A stretch of 64,000 nt of DNA, from assembly GCF_028743715.1 (NCBI RefSeq), contig NZ_CP117996.1, forward strand, positions 2,108,001 through 2,172,000, written 5' to 3'. This DNA comes from Microbacterium sp. Clip185. GTDB taxonomy: Bacteria; Actinomycetota; Actinomycetes; Actinomycetales; Microbacteriaceae. A program made the position numbers and the translations under genes. This document shows positions 17,112 through 27,446 of the stretch, one piece after another. Every line of letters starts with the position of its first letter. Position 1 is the stretch's first letter. The notes beneath the pieces were generated by a model. It was not told the origin of the DNA. It did no database searches and was given only the letters and a program-made list of their open reading frames with translations.

Positions 17112-17903
17112 ATGGGTCGACTTTTACGCCATCGCAAGTTGAAGCCGCGTCATGGGGGCTATCGCGGACGCGCATGGGAGCCGCGCGACCTCGACGCGCT
17201 CGCTACGGCCGTCGCAGATCTTGCCCTTGGGCAATGGTTGCACGTTGAAGAGTTGCTTCGATCCGAGGAACCGTGGCGGGTTTCAGGCGCTGACTACGCG
17301 ATTGACGGAGCCATTAGCCTGCTGACTGTTCCCGCTGGCAAAGACCCGTGGCATCGCGATGGCTGGGTTTTCCAGTTGGTATCGTGGCTTGCCGCGGTCG
17401 AGGAGAACGACGGTCCCGCCCGAATCCCACAAATGGATCAGGCTTCGAAGGGATTCGACGGACTACAGATTGCAGTCAACAGTAGATCAGGGCAGCCCAA
17501 GCGGATCGTCGTGTTTGAGGATAAAGCGACAAATTCACCGCGAGACACCGTGCGTGATGACGTGTGGAAATCATTCGCTGAACTGGAAACCGGGTCCCGA
17601 AATCCCGCCCTCGCCGCGGAGGTTGGATACCTCCTGTCTCGGATTCCCTTAACCGATCCTCGAAAGACAATCGACCATTTGATGCGCAAGCAGTCTGGTC
17701 GCGCCTACCGAGTCTCGATAACCACGAAAGCGCACCACGCCCGCGCAGAGAGATTCAACGGCCTGTTCGATGGATTCGAGGAAACCGTCCCAGGCAAACG
17801 GAGGCGCCGTCGCGCAAACGTTCTCGAAATCGCAGACCTGAGGCCTTGGATGGACGACCTGTGCGATCGTGCGATCGCAGTCTTGGAGGGCCAACGTGTT
17901 TGA
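17112..17903 (+). CDS. PD-(D/E)XK nuclease, HamA/AbpA (DUF1837)-like
   Basis: 263 aa. The catalytic pattern is clear: Asp116 in KGFDGLQIAV, then RIVVFEDKAT with Glu136 and Lys138, a D-(19)-ExK spacing typical of PD-(D/E)XK nucleases. The hydrophobic WVFQLVSWLAAVEEN helix before it and the following helix resemble DUF1837 (HamA of Hachiman, AbpA of AbpAB). The start is uncertain because the frame is open further upstream; ATG 17112 is preferred because the upstream sequence does not look coding. It overlaps the helicase gene by 8 bp. Family assignment is by pattern only; another nuclease-helicase family remains possible. Confidence 0.75.
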   Translation: MGRLLRHRKLKPRHGGYRGRAWEPRDLDALATAVADLALGQWLHVEELLRSEEPWRVSGADYAIDGAISLLTVPAGKDPWHRDGWVFQLVSWLAAVEENDGPARIPQMDQASKGFDGLQIAVNSRSGQPKRIVVFEDKATNSPRDTVRDDVWKSFAELETGSRNPALAAEVGYLLSRIPLTDPRKTIDHLMRKQSGRAYRVSITTKAHHARAERFNGLFDGFEETVPGKRRRRRANVLEIADLRPWMDDLCDRAIAVLEGQRV

Positions 17904-20900
17904 TAGCGTGACTGCCGCGATCATTGCTGCGGCGCCGCGCTTATCAAACGTGGACGCTGAACGGCTGCCCACGGCGATCACCGACGCATATCTGAAGGTC
18001 ACCATGGCAAGATCACTCGTTCGGAATGATCTAGTCGCCAATGACGAGGTCTTTGGCGAGCTCCGCTCGATCGGCGCCGCCCAGGAAGCGATTGCGCTCA
18101 ATCAGGAGCCCGGAGATGTGCGCGCGTCCGCCGCGTATGTCGCCGCTTCCGCGTACAGAATCCTCGCCGACGCCGACGCGGGGCGACCTAACGACGATCG
18201 CCATCTGACACCGGGCACCGTCGGGCCACGCATCGCATCTATGATGCTCTACCTCGTGGCCGACGCGCCGGCCGACGCTTCCGAGGTTGCTGACGGGATC
18301 GACGGAGTCGAACAGGAGCAATTCTCTGACCTTGTGGCTTCACTGAAACGCCTGGGGAAGGGTGAGATCAATGGTGCGGAAAGCTCAGAAGAACCTTTCC
18401 AACTTGATCTGGACGCCGATCCGTTAACGATCGGCGCTGTCATCGGCTATCGCAAGTGCGCGCGCTCGCTCGCAGATCTGGTGCGGCTCCTCCGAACCCC
18501 AGACCCCGCGGCCGATCCGCTGGCCGGACAATTCGCCTCGATCGCAACAGCGATGTCAATGAGTGTGGACTTCAACATCGGAGACCGCGCCCATGTGTCA
18601 TCAAACCTGATCGCTGGCCCCTGGCATCTGGCGCGGCTTCTTGAGATGGCGAGCCCAGTATTGGTCGCTGCGTCCACCGCGTCACTGCCTGCACCGAGCG
18701 GCATCTCTGCAGAGGACTGGCAGCGCGTTACGGCTCGGACAGCGCGACTTAGACCGCTGCTCTGGCGTAATCATCGCCAGGCTCTAGACGCTGGACTTCT
18801 TGAGCCCGGAGTCTCAGCAGTCCTGGCGTTCCCCACAGGCGCCGGGAAGTCAACGATGTCGGAACTTAAGGTCGGAGCAACAATTCTCCGCGGGCTAAAC
18901 GTCATTTGCCTTGCGCCAACCCTCTCGTTGATTGACCAACTCGCACGATCATTCAAATTGGCGGTCCCGGGTGCACGAGTGCTAGCTCAACGCGACGCGG
19001 ACGAAGAGATCGAATCCGCATCAGATGGTGTCCCTGAGATATTCGTCATGACTCCCGAGAGCTGCCTAGCAGCCCTCGGAACAGATCAGACTCGGTTTGG
19101 GGAAGTCGGCCTCGTCCTGTTCGACGAGGCACACCTCATGCATGTCGAAGGCGATGCACCTAACCGGCGCGCACTAGATGCCTCGCTTTGTTTTCTCACG
19201 CTCGTCTCTCGCTTCGGTGACGCAGATCTGATGCTTGTCTCCGCGATGTTCGCAAACTCTCAGGAACTCGCAGACTGGCTCAAATTCGTTACGGGGCGTC
19301 CTGCTATAGCGTTGGATACCCCTTGGAAGCCAACGAGACAGGCGAGGGGTGCTCTCGTCTATCCGTTACATGAGGTTGAGCGGCTGCGGAAACTTCGAGA
19401 CGAAATGTACCGAACCTCGACGACCGACGGGCCCCCGGCCGCGCTCAAGCAGCAGTTGCTTGCACAGCCACACGGATTCTTCAGTCTTAAGTCGACCTGG
19501 GAGTCGACCCAGACCAGGGACTACCGACTAATGCCGCTGCTCGAGTCTCAAGTGACGCTCGGCGTCAGCGGATCGCGAACGCGGGATCGCGCCTGGCGAT
19601 TGACTGCTAACGCAAACCGCGTAGCTGCAAGGCTCGCTCAAGCCGCTGCTGATGGAGGTCTGAAGACTCTCGTCTTCACCCACCAAGTCGGCTGGACGAG
19701 TTCAATTGCTCGCCTCGTCACCACAGCACAGCCGAATACTACGCCGCTGCTGAGATCTGAGCAGCGACTGCTAGCACGAAGCGTGGAGCTACTTGGCGCG
19801 GAATCTGCACTCTACCTGAAACTCGAGGACGGGGCAGTTGTGGGCAGCGCGATCCCGCATCACGGCTTACTGCTGCCGGACGAGCGGCGTCTTCACGAGC
19901 TACTCTTCCGTCGCCCGGACGGGGTACCCGTTCTAGTGGCTACCTCCACCGTCACACAGGGCATGAACTTTCCGAGTGAGTTCGTAATCATCGCCGGGGA
20001 CCGCCGCTTCGACGCCAGCGCGAACGGGCGAATCCGCCTTGAAGCTCATGAGCTATTGAACGCTGCCGGTCGCGCGGGCCGAGCGGGCTCCCACGCCAAC
20101 GCACTAGTGCTCGCAATCCCCAGCGAGATAGTGGATTACGACGGCGCCACTCGGATCGGCTCCGGCTGGGCTGCGCTTAGAACTGCATTCTCACAAAGCG
20201 ATCAATGTGTAACCGTGCGTGACCCCATCGGCGCATTGCTCGATGCAATGGAGGAAGAGACTGAGCCGCCGTTGCTACGTTACCTTGGGCGGCGAGTCGA
20301 CAGCGTGACCGATCCAGTGATTGGTCCTGGAATGCTACGCCAGAGTTTCGCGGCGTTCTCGGCGAAGACCGCCGGTAAGCCCGATTGGATCGAGCGGCGC
20401 CTGGAGCAGCTGTCCGGCCTCTTTGCTGACGACAGTGTGGAGGACTGGCTTCGCCAGTGTGCCCTCGTTTCCGGGCTTCCGCTCGACGACGTTAGCTATC
20501 TAGCAGACCAGCTCAGCACACAAACCACGACCGAGTGGGATCACATTGGCTGGTCGGAATGGATGCTCGACCTCCTCCGTGATCGGCCATCGATGGTCGT
20601 TGAGGTACTCCGAGTCGGTAGCCGCGCCGCGATGTCAGGCGCACCGGACGATCTTGGAGAGTGGGACACCGACAACCTGATAGACCATGTTCGGGCCTGC
20701 CTTGCGCCATGGATGCGAGGGGCGAACCTCACTCAGATCCAGGAGGTCGGCATAAGCCGCGGATTGGCTCGGGGCGACCAGCATCTAGAGTTTGCAAGAA
20801 AGTTTGTCCTCCGGGTCGTCCCGGATCTCGCCTACCTGTTCACTCTGCCATCACTCGTTCGCTCCGAACAGGCGAAGCTTGGACTAGCCGAGCCACTGCC

Positions 20901-21021
20901 TGACGATCACCCATTGACGACGCTGTCAAGGTGCGTAGAGTTGGGCGTCGACTCCGCTGAGAAGGTACACGTCCTTGAGCTGGCGCCACGAACGACCCGG
21001 GCTCAAGTGCACGGATCCTGA
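17896..21021 (+). CDS. Large SF2 helicase, HamB/AbpB-like partner of the nuclease
   Basis: 1041 aa from the GTG at 17896, which overlaps the nuclease stop (coupled translation). About 300 N-terminal residues carry no motif I know. The helicase core follows: Walker A AFPTGAGKST near residue 315, motif Ia CLAPTLSLIDQ, DEAH box VLFDEAHLMH near 410, then motif V ATSTVTQGMNFPSEFVII and motif VI NAAGRAGRAG near 723, a Ski2-like layout. The C-terminal 300 residues are helical and without known motif. In Hachiman the helicase senses or loads on DNA and controls the HamA nuclease; the same partnership is inferred here. The pair is visibly less GC-rich than the core genes. Confidence 0.82.
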   Translation: MFDSVTAAIIAAAPRLSNVDAERLPTAITDAYLKVTMARSLVRNDLVANDEVFGELRSIGAAQEAIALNQEPGDVRASAAYVAASAYRILADADAGRPNDDRHLTPGTVGPRIASMMLYLVADAPADASEVADGIDGVEQEQFSDLVASLKRLGKGEINGAESSEEPFQLDLDADPLTIGAVIGYRKCARSLADLVRLLRTPDPAADPLAGQFASIATAMSMSVDFNIGDRAHVSSNLIAGPWHLARLLEMASPVLVAASTASLPAPSGISAEDWQRVTARTARLRPLLWRNHRQALDAGLLEPGVSAVLAFPTGAGKSTMSELKVGATILRGLNVICLAPTLSLIDQLARSFKLAVPGARVLAQRDADEEIESASDGVPEIFVMTPESCLAALGTDQTRFGEVGLVLFDEAHLMHVEGDAPNRRALDASLCFLTLVSRFGDADLMLVSAMFANSQELADWLKFVTGRPAIALDTPWKPTRQARGALVYPLHEVERLRKLRDEMYRTSTTDGPPAALKQQLLAQPHGFFSLKSTWESTQTRDYRLMPLLESQVTLGVSGSRTRDRAWRLTANANRVAARLAQAAADGGLKTLVFTHQVGWTSSIARLVTTAQPNTTPLLRSEQRLLARSVELLGAESALYLKLEDGAVVGSAIPHHGLLLPDERRLHELLFRRPDGVPVLVATSTVTQGMNFPSEFVIIAGDRRFDASANGRIRLEAHELLNAAGRAGRAGSHANALVLAIPSEIVDYDGATRIGSGWAALRTAFSQSDQCVTVRDPIGALLDAMEEETEPPLLRYLGRRVDSVTDPVIGPGMLRQSFAAFSAKTAGKPDWIERRLEQLSGLFADDSVEDWLRQCALVSGLPLDDVSYLADQLSTQTTTEWDHIGWSEWMLDLLRDRPSMVVEVLRVGSRAAMSGAPDDLGEWDTDNLIDHVRACLAPWMRGANLTQIQEVGISRGLARGDQHLEFARKFVLRVVPDLAYLFTLPSLVRSEQAKLGLAEPLPDDHPLTTLSRCVELGVDSAEKVHVLELAPRTTRAQVHGS

Positions 21022-21265
21022 GCTCAGGATTGCGTGAGGACCGAGCGATGATCTGCCCGGCAGGTGTGGAAGATACCCACACTGAACATTGGCGGCGCCT
21101 GCATGGACACAGAGCCCGGTCAGCGAAATGCCCAACGAGCAAGTCGCTATACCTCGGCTGGCAAGCGATCACCATCGTCGTGAGTTTTACCTGTCGAGCT
21201 TCCCTCAGGCCCTTCGTCTGGTGAAACTCAAGCGCCAACGAGGTCTGGTTCACCACGACCACTCG

Positions 21266-21338
21266 TGCCCCCACTGGGACTCGAACCCAGACTGAAGCGA
21301 TTTTAAGTCGCCTGCCTCTGCCATTGGGCTATGGGGGC
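21266..21338 (-). tRNA. tRNA with anticodon UAA (Leu codon UUA), short variable loop
   Basis: 73 nt and a complete cloverleaf: acceptor GCCCCCA/TGGGGGC, D-loop with GG, anticodon stem GGCGA/TCGCT, loop CTTAAAA giving anticodon TAA, T-arm CTGGG-TTCGAGT-CCCAG, discriminator A. CCA is not encoded. The variable loop is only five bases (TCAGT), whereas leucine tRNAs normally have a long variable arm. Discriminator A73 agrees with leucine. It lies on the minus strand downstream of ndh, and its 3' end faces the accessory block, a usual side for island integration. Confidence 0.9.
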
Positions 21339-21383
21339 CCGCCTCCACGCTAGCGCGCCGCCGGGCGCCGACCGCGCATGACA

Positions 21384-21413
21384 ATGCCCCCGTCACCGAA
21401 GCGACGGGGGCAT
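21384..21413 (-). terminator. Terminator of the eno-ndh transcription unit
   Basis: Perfect 11-bp stem, ATGCCCCCGTC with GACGGGGGCAT, 18 bp after the ndh stop, followed on the minus strand by TGTCATG. It separates ndh from the tRNA. Confidence 0.7.
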
Positions 21414-21431
21414 CATCCAAGCCGGAGAGGG

Positions 21432-22892
21432 TCAGCCCTTGGCGGCGACCTTCTTGTCCTTCTCGGCGGGAGCCACGGCGGCGGCGCCCTCATCCTTCGC
21501 GACGCTCTTCGGGTCGATCGCAGGGGTGGCGGGCTTCTCGGCCGGAGCCTCGGCAGCCGCCGGACGCGGACGGGCGGCGAACGCCTCGAACGTCTCGCGC
21601 GGGTTCTGAACCGTGATGAGCGTGACGTTGTCACGGCCCAGGAAGAAGTTGTGCAGCCAGTCACCGATCACACGCCACTTGCGCTCCCACGACGGCATCG
21701 CCAGGCCGTGGTAGCCACGGTGCGCGAGCCAGGCGAAGAAGCCCTTCATCGCGAACTTGCCCGACTGGAACACACCGTTGTACAGCCCCAGGCCCGCGAC
21801 GGCGCCGAGGTTCTTGTGCACGTACTCGCGCGGCAGCTCGCCACGGATCACGGCGGTGATGTTCTTGGCCATGAGCTTGGCCTGTCGCACGGCGTGCTGC
21901 GCGTTCGGCACGCAGTAGCCGCCCACGCCGCCACCCGACAGGTCGGGAACGGCCGCGACGTCACCGGCGGCCCAGGCGCCCTCGACGATCTCTTCCGGCG
22001 TACCCACGCGGAGGTCGGCGCGCGCACGGATGCGACCGCGCTCTTCGACGGGAAGGTCTCCCCCGCGCACGACGGTGGGGTTGGCCATGACACCGGCGGT
22101 CCACACGATCAGGTCGGTGGGGATGACCTCACCGGTCGAGAGCTCGACGTTGCCGTCGACGGCGCCCTTGACCTGCGTGTCGAGGTGCACGAACGCACCG
22201 CGCTCGGCGAGGCTCTTCAGCACCCACTCGCTCGTCTTCTGCGACACCTCGGGCATGATGCGCCCCATCGCCTCGATGAGGTGGAAGTGCGTGTCGTCGA
22301 ACGTCAGCGTCGGGTAGTCCTTGACGAGCGACGACGCCAGGGCACGCAGCTCGGCGAACACCTCGATCCCCGCGAAGCCACCACCGACGACGACGACGCT
22401 CAGCAGGCGGTCGCGCTCGGGGCCGGCCGGCAGGTTCGACGCCAGCTCAAAGTTCTTGATCAGGCGGTCGCGGATCGCGACGGCCTCCTCGATCGTCTTC
22501 AGACCGATCGCGTTCTCGGCGATGCCCGGAATCGGGAACGTGCGCGAGACGGCGCCGGCGGTCACGACGATCTGGTCGTACTCCTCCTGCCACGGCTCAC
22601 CCATCTCGGGCGTGATCGTGGCGACCTTGTTCGCGTGGTCGATGCCGGTCACCTTCGCGGCCACGACGCGCGTGGTCTTCAGGTGACGACGGTGACCCAC
22701 CACCGCGTGCCGCGGCTCGATCTCGCCGGCGGCGACCTCGGGCAGGAACGGCTGGTACGTCATGTAGGGAAGCGGGTCGACCATGGTGACCTCGGCTTCG
22801 CCCTTGCGCAGATGCTTCTCAAGCTTCCAGGCGGTGTAGAAGCCGGCGTAGCCGCCGCCGACAATGAGGATCCTGGGCACGGTGCTGGTCAC
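21432..22892 (-). CDS. ndh: Type II NADH dehydrogenase (NDH-2)
   Basis: About 486 aa from the GTG at 22892, preferred because AGGAG precedes it; a TTG at 22919 is in frame. An FAD-binding GxGxxG (ILIVGGGYAGFYTAW) opens the protein, a second Rossmann motif VVVVGGGFAGIEVFAEL binds NADH, and AAGDVAAVPD closes the FAD site. A C-terminal amphipathic region (WLAHRGYHGLAMPSWERKW) should attach it to the inner face of the membrane. It moves electrons from NADH to menaquinone without pumping protons. An Ala/Glu/Lys-rich tail of about 60 residues is extra. Last gene of the eno-ftsB-DUF501-protease run. Confidence 0.94.
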   Translation of the reverse strand: MTSTVPRILIVGGGYAGFYTAWKLEKHLRKGEAEVTMVDPLPYMTYQPFLPEVAAGEIEPRHAVVGHRRHLKTTRVVAAKVTGIDHANKVATITPEMGEPWQEEYDQIVVTAGAVSRTFPIPGIAENAIGLKTIEEAVAIRDRLIKNFELASNLPAGPERDRLLSVVVVGGGFAGIEVFAELRALASSLVKDYPTLTFDDTHFHLIEAMGRIMPEVSQKTSEWVLKSLAERGAFVHLDTQVKGAVDGNVELSTGEVIPTDLIVWTAGVMANPTVVRGGDLPVEERGRIRARADLRVGTPEEIVEGAWAAGDVAAVPDLSGGGVGGYCVPNAQHAVRQAKLMAKNITAVIRGELPREYVHKNLGAVAGLGLYNGVFQSGKFAMKGFFAWLAHRGYHGLAMPSWERKWRVIGDWLHNFFLGRDNVTLITVQNPRETFEAFAARPRPAAAEAPAEKPATPAIDPKSVAKDEGAAAVAPAEKDKKVAAKG

Positions 22893-22915
22893 GGTGGAAC
22901 GAACTCCTAGACGAT

Positions 22916-24220
22916 TCAACGGCTGCGCGCGCGTTCGGCACGCGCCAATCGGATGCGTCGGACAGCAGCACTGACGCCGAGCGCTATCAGTATAGCGGCC
23001 ACAGAGAACACCAGCAGCGGAATCGACCCGTACAGCAGCGTATCCATGCTAGGCAGCAGCGGAGACGTGGGCCGCGACGCCGCCTCGGCCGGCGGCAGCG
23101 GCGGCACCGACACCTCCCCCACCGTCGGCAACGGCGCCGGAGACTCCTGCGCGCGACGGTGCACGCGGATCCACTCCGACAGATCCCCCATCGGGTTCGC
23201 CGACACCTGCGGAACGGATGCGGACACCGCCGCCGCCGCATCCACCAGCCCGTATCCGTACTGGTCGTCCGGCAGCGAACCCACCCCGGCGGGCGCCTTC
23301 GCGGTCGCGATGAGCCGCTCGATCACGTTCGCCGCATCCAGTTCCGGATGCGCGGCCCGCACGAGCGCGGCAATGCCCGCCACGATCGGCGCCGCACCGC
23401 TCGTGCCCTTCCACACGACCACCTGACCGTCGGCCGAAACCCCGAGCAGCTGCTCGCTGGGAGCCGAGACACCGAGCGTGATGCCCTGCGTCGACGCCTC
23501 CACGCTCGCCTTGCCCTGCGGGTCCACACCCGCGACCGGCAGCACACCCGGAATCGTCGCCGGCGCGCCCACGCGCGCCGTGCCCGAACCGCGGTTGCCC
23601 GCCGCGACGATCACGACCACGTCGTGATCGAACGCGTACTGGAACGCGTCATCCCAGCTCGGATCCCAGTCGAGGGTGTTCGTCGTGAACGACAGGTTGA
23701 TGACCTTCGCGCCGTTGTCGACCGACCAGCGCATCGCGTTCGCGATCTGCTCCGAGAACGGCACCGGCGAACTCGTGCCGAACCCGACCGACACCGACAG
23801 CAGCGATGCCTCCGGCGCCACCCCGATCATGCCCGTCTCGTTCGGCAGTCCGCGGGATGCGGCGAGCGATGCCACCCAGCTGCCGTGGTTCGCGTCGACC
23901 GCGCCCACGGGCGTGCGACCGTCGGCTGTGCCGAGACCCGACACATCCGTGCCGCCGACGACCGCGCCGTCGAACTCGGGCGCCTTGCCGATGCCCGTGT
24001 CGATGATCGCGATCTTCACGCCCTTGCCGCGCGTGGTCTCCCACGCCTTGCGGATGCCGTACGCGTCGAGCCAGTACTCCTGCGCGCGCATCGGGTCGAC
24101 GCCCGGGCTTTCCTGCGGCACCGGCGCGGGCGTCGTCTGCGCGTAGGCAGCGGGCGCGACACCCGCCGTCAGCGCGACGAGAACCAGCGCGGCGGCGACC
24201 CGCAGGGCGAGCGCTCTCAC
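22916..24220 (-). CDS. Mycosin-like S8 (subtilisin) serine protease, membrane-anchored
   Basis: 434 aa from the GTG at 24220, which overlaps the DUF501 stop (GTGA). A signal peptide (LALRVAAALVLVALTAGVAPAAYA) leads. The catalytic triad is present: Asp in IAIIDTGIGK, His in DANHGSWVAS and Ser in GTSGAAPIVAG, plus the oxyanion Asn in VAAGNRGSG. A Pro-rich linker and a C-terminal helix (LLVFSVAAILIALGVSAAV) followed by Arg-rich residues anchor it, the mycosin layout. No ESX/type VII genes are visible, so a role in such a system cannot be claimed; the location in an eno-ftsB operon suggests a conserved housekeeping cell-envelope protease. Confidence 0.9.
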   Translation of the reverse strand: MRALALRVAAALVLVALTAGVAPAAYAQTTPAPVPQESPGVDPMRAQEYWLDAYGIRKAWETTRGKGVKIAIIDTGIGKAPEFDGAVVGGTDVSGLGTADGRTPVGAVDANHGSWVASLAASRGLPNETGMIGVAPEASLLSVSVGFGTSSPVPFSEQIANAMRWSVDNGAKVINLSFTTNTLDWDPSWDDAFQYAFDHDVVVIVAAGNRGSGTARVGAPATIPGVLPVAGVDPQGKASVEASTQGITLGVSAPSEQLLGVSADGQVVVWKGTSGAAPIVAGIAALVRAAHPELDAANVIERLIATAKAPAGVGSLPDDQYGYGLVDAAAAVSASVPQVSANPMGDLSEWIRVHRRAQESPAPLPTVGEVSVPPLPPAEAASRPTSPLLPSMDTLLYGSIPLLVFSVAAILIALGVSAAVRRIRLARAERARSR

Positions 24221-24750
24221 CCCGGGGTGCCCTCGGCGAGCGCCGCACCGGGGTCGGCGCACACGCAGCGAGTCGGCGACCAGGTGCTGCGCGCGAGCGC
24301 GGCGTCGCCGATCGGGTTGACTCCGGGGCCCGCGGCCAGGGCGTGACCGGCGAGGGCGTGCAGGCACTTCACGCGGGTGGGCATGCCGCCGGCGGAGATG
24401 CCCGCGATCTCGGGAACCTCGCCGAAGCTCTCGCGGTCGGCCAGGTACGCCTCGTGCGCCGCCTGATACGCGGCGGCCGTGTCTTCGTCCTCCAGCATGG
24501 CCGCGAACTCGGGCATCACGTGCTCGGCCTCGAGCGTCGACATCGCCGCGGTCGCGGCGGGATGCGTGAGGTAGTAGAAGGTGGGGAACGGCGTGCCGTC
24601 GGCCAGTCGCGGTGCGGTGGCGACCACGGTCGGATTGCCGCACACGCAGCGCGCGGCGATCCCGACGACATCACGCGCCGGGCGCCCCAGCTGGGAGCGG
24701 AGCACCGCGAGCTCGGCGTCGGTGACCGGGGGGAAAGGCGCGGAACTCAC
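24217..24750 (-). CDS. DUF501 domain-containing protein
   Basis: 177 aa. DUF501 landmarks: SQLGRPARDVVGIAARCVCG, PFPTFYYLTHP and the late GGMPTRVKCLHALAGHALA. Two Cys pairs (CVCGNP near the start and RCVCADPG near the end) could bind a metal. Function unknown; in actinobacteria the gene normally follows ftsB and eno, as here. It overlaps the protease gene by four bases. Confidence 0.9.
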   Translation of the reverse strand: MSSAPFPPVTDAELAVLRSQLGRPARDVVGIAARCVCGNPTVVATAPRLADGTPFPTFYYLTHPAATAAMSTLEAEHVMPEFAAMLEDEDTAAAYQAAHEAYLADRESFGEVPEIAGISAGGMPTRVKCLHALAGHALAAGPGVNPIGDAALARSTWSPTRCVCADPGAALAEGTPG

Positions 24751-24787
24751 CCTCCCAGGCTACCGTGAGCCGCCTGGGAGCCCGGGT

Positions 24788-25321
24788 TCAGGGCGCGGGG
24801 GTGGCGGGCGTCCCACCGTCCGCGGGAGCCGTGGGGTCGGCGACCGCGGTCTTCGCGGCACCGGCGGTTACCACCGAGCCCACCAGCTGCGCCATCCAGT
24901 CAGTGCGCGTCTGCTGCACCTGGTCGCTCACCGCATCCTGCTCACGCGGCTGCTGCGCCTCGGTCAGGTCGTTGTCGACGATGTAGGCGATCTCGCCCGG
25001 GTTCATGTAGTACAGCCGCTCACGGGCCTGCGTCGTGATGTACGCCGGGTCGTCCCAGCGCTCGCTCTGCGCCTGCAGGTCGGCGATCTGGGACTCCGTC
25101 AGCTGCACCGAGTTCTTGAGCGCGGCGATCCGCTGCTGCTGGTCGAGGTAGGTGCCCACGGTCGGCACCAGCACGAGCACGCCCAGCACGACCAGTCCCA
25201 GCATGATGATCATGAAGCCGGAGAGGCGGATGCCGCCGAGCCAGTCGCGCACGTCGACACGGCGGCGGGGCGCATCCGAGGAACGCCGGGAACGAGAAGG
25301 AGGAGCCGTTCGTGCTGCCAC
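24788..25321 (-). CDS. ftsB: Septum formation initiator FtsB/DivIC-like protein
   Basis: 177 aa. A basic cytoplasmic N-terminus, one membrane helix (residues about 36-56, FMIIMLGLVVLGVLVLVPTV), a short coiled coil (DQQQRIAALKNSVQLTESQIADLQ) and the conserved WDDPAYITTQARERLYYMNPGE segment identify it. In the divisome it bridges FtsL and FtsQ. A Pro/Thr/Ala-rich tail follows. The GTG start and its GAGGAG ribosome-binding site lie inside a long hairpin (25290-25338), which may limit translation. Confidence 0.92.
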   Translation of the reverse strand: MAARTAPPSRSRRSSDAPRRRVDVRDWLGGIRLSGFMIIMLGLVVLGVLVLVPTVGTYLDQQQRIAALKNSVQLTESQIADLQAQSERWDDPAYITTQARERLYYMNPGEIAYIVDNDLTEAQQPREQDAVSDQVQQTRTDWMAQLVGSVVTAGAAKTAVADPTAPADGGTPATPAP

Positions 25322-25338
25322 GGCTCCTCCTCTCGTTC
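25290..25338 (-). promoter_or_regulatory. Long hairpin that sequesters the ftsB ribosome-binding site and start codon
   Basis: 25290-25309 is complementary to 25320-25338 over 19 pairs with one bulged A; the loop is 10 bases. In the mRNA the 5' arm holds the GAGGAG ribosome-binding site and the first two bases of the GTG, and the 3' arm is codons 5-11 of ftsB. A second 8-bp hairpin (25339-25346 with 25351-25358) abuts it and covers the eno stop. Ribosome access would need the stem to be opened or the RNA to be processed. Confidence 0.65.
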
Positions 25339-25357
25339 AGTGACGATTAGTCGTCAC

Positions 25358-27414
<2,057 letters not shown>

Positions 27415-27446
27415 GCGGCCAGCGAATCGGCCGTTCGGATGCGGGG

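Noticed and set aside
17869..17903. A helicase start at 17869, 27 bases before the chosen GTG
   Set aside because: It would overlap the nuclease by 35 bp without a ribosome-binding site, whereas the GTG at 17896 overlaps its end by 8 bp in a normal coupled arrangement.
21022..21400. Search for an integrase and for a direct repeat of the tRNA 3' end (att site) bounding the accessory block
   Set aside because: No integrase-like frame and no second copy of the tRNA 3' end near 11.7-11.9 kb. Island status rests on content and composition only.
22916..24220. Type VII (ESX) secretion locus suggested by the mycosin-like protease
   Set aside because: No EccB-E, EsxA/B or PPE/WXG genes are in the window; the protease sits in an eno-ftsB housekeeping run.
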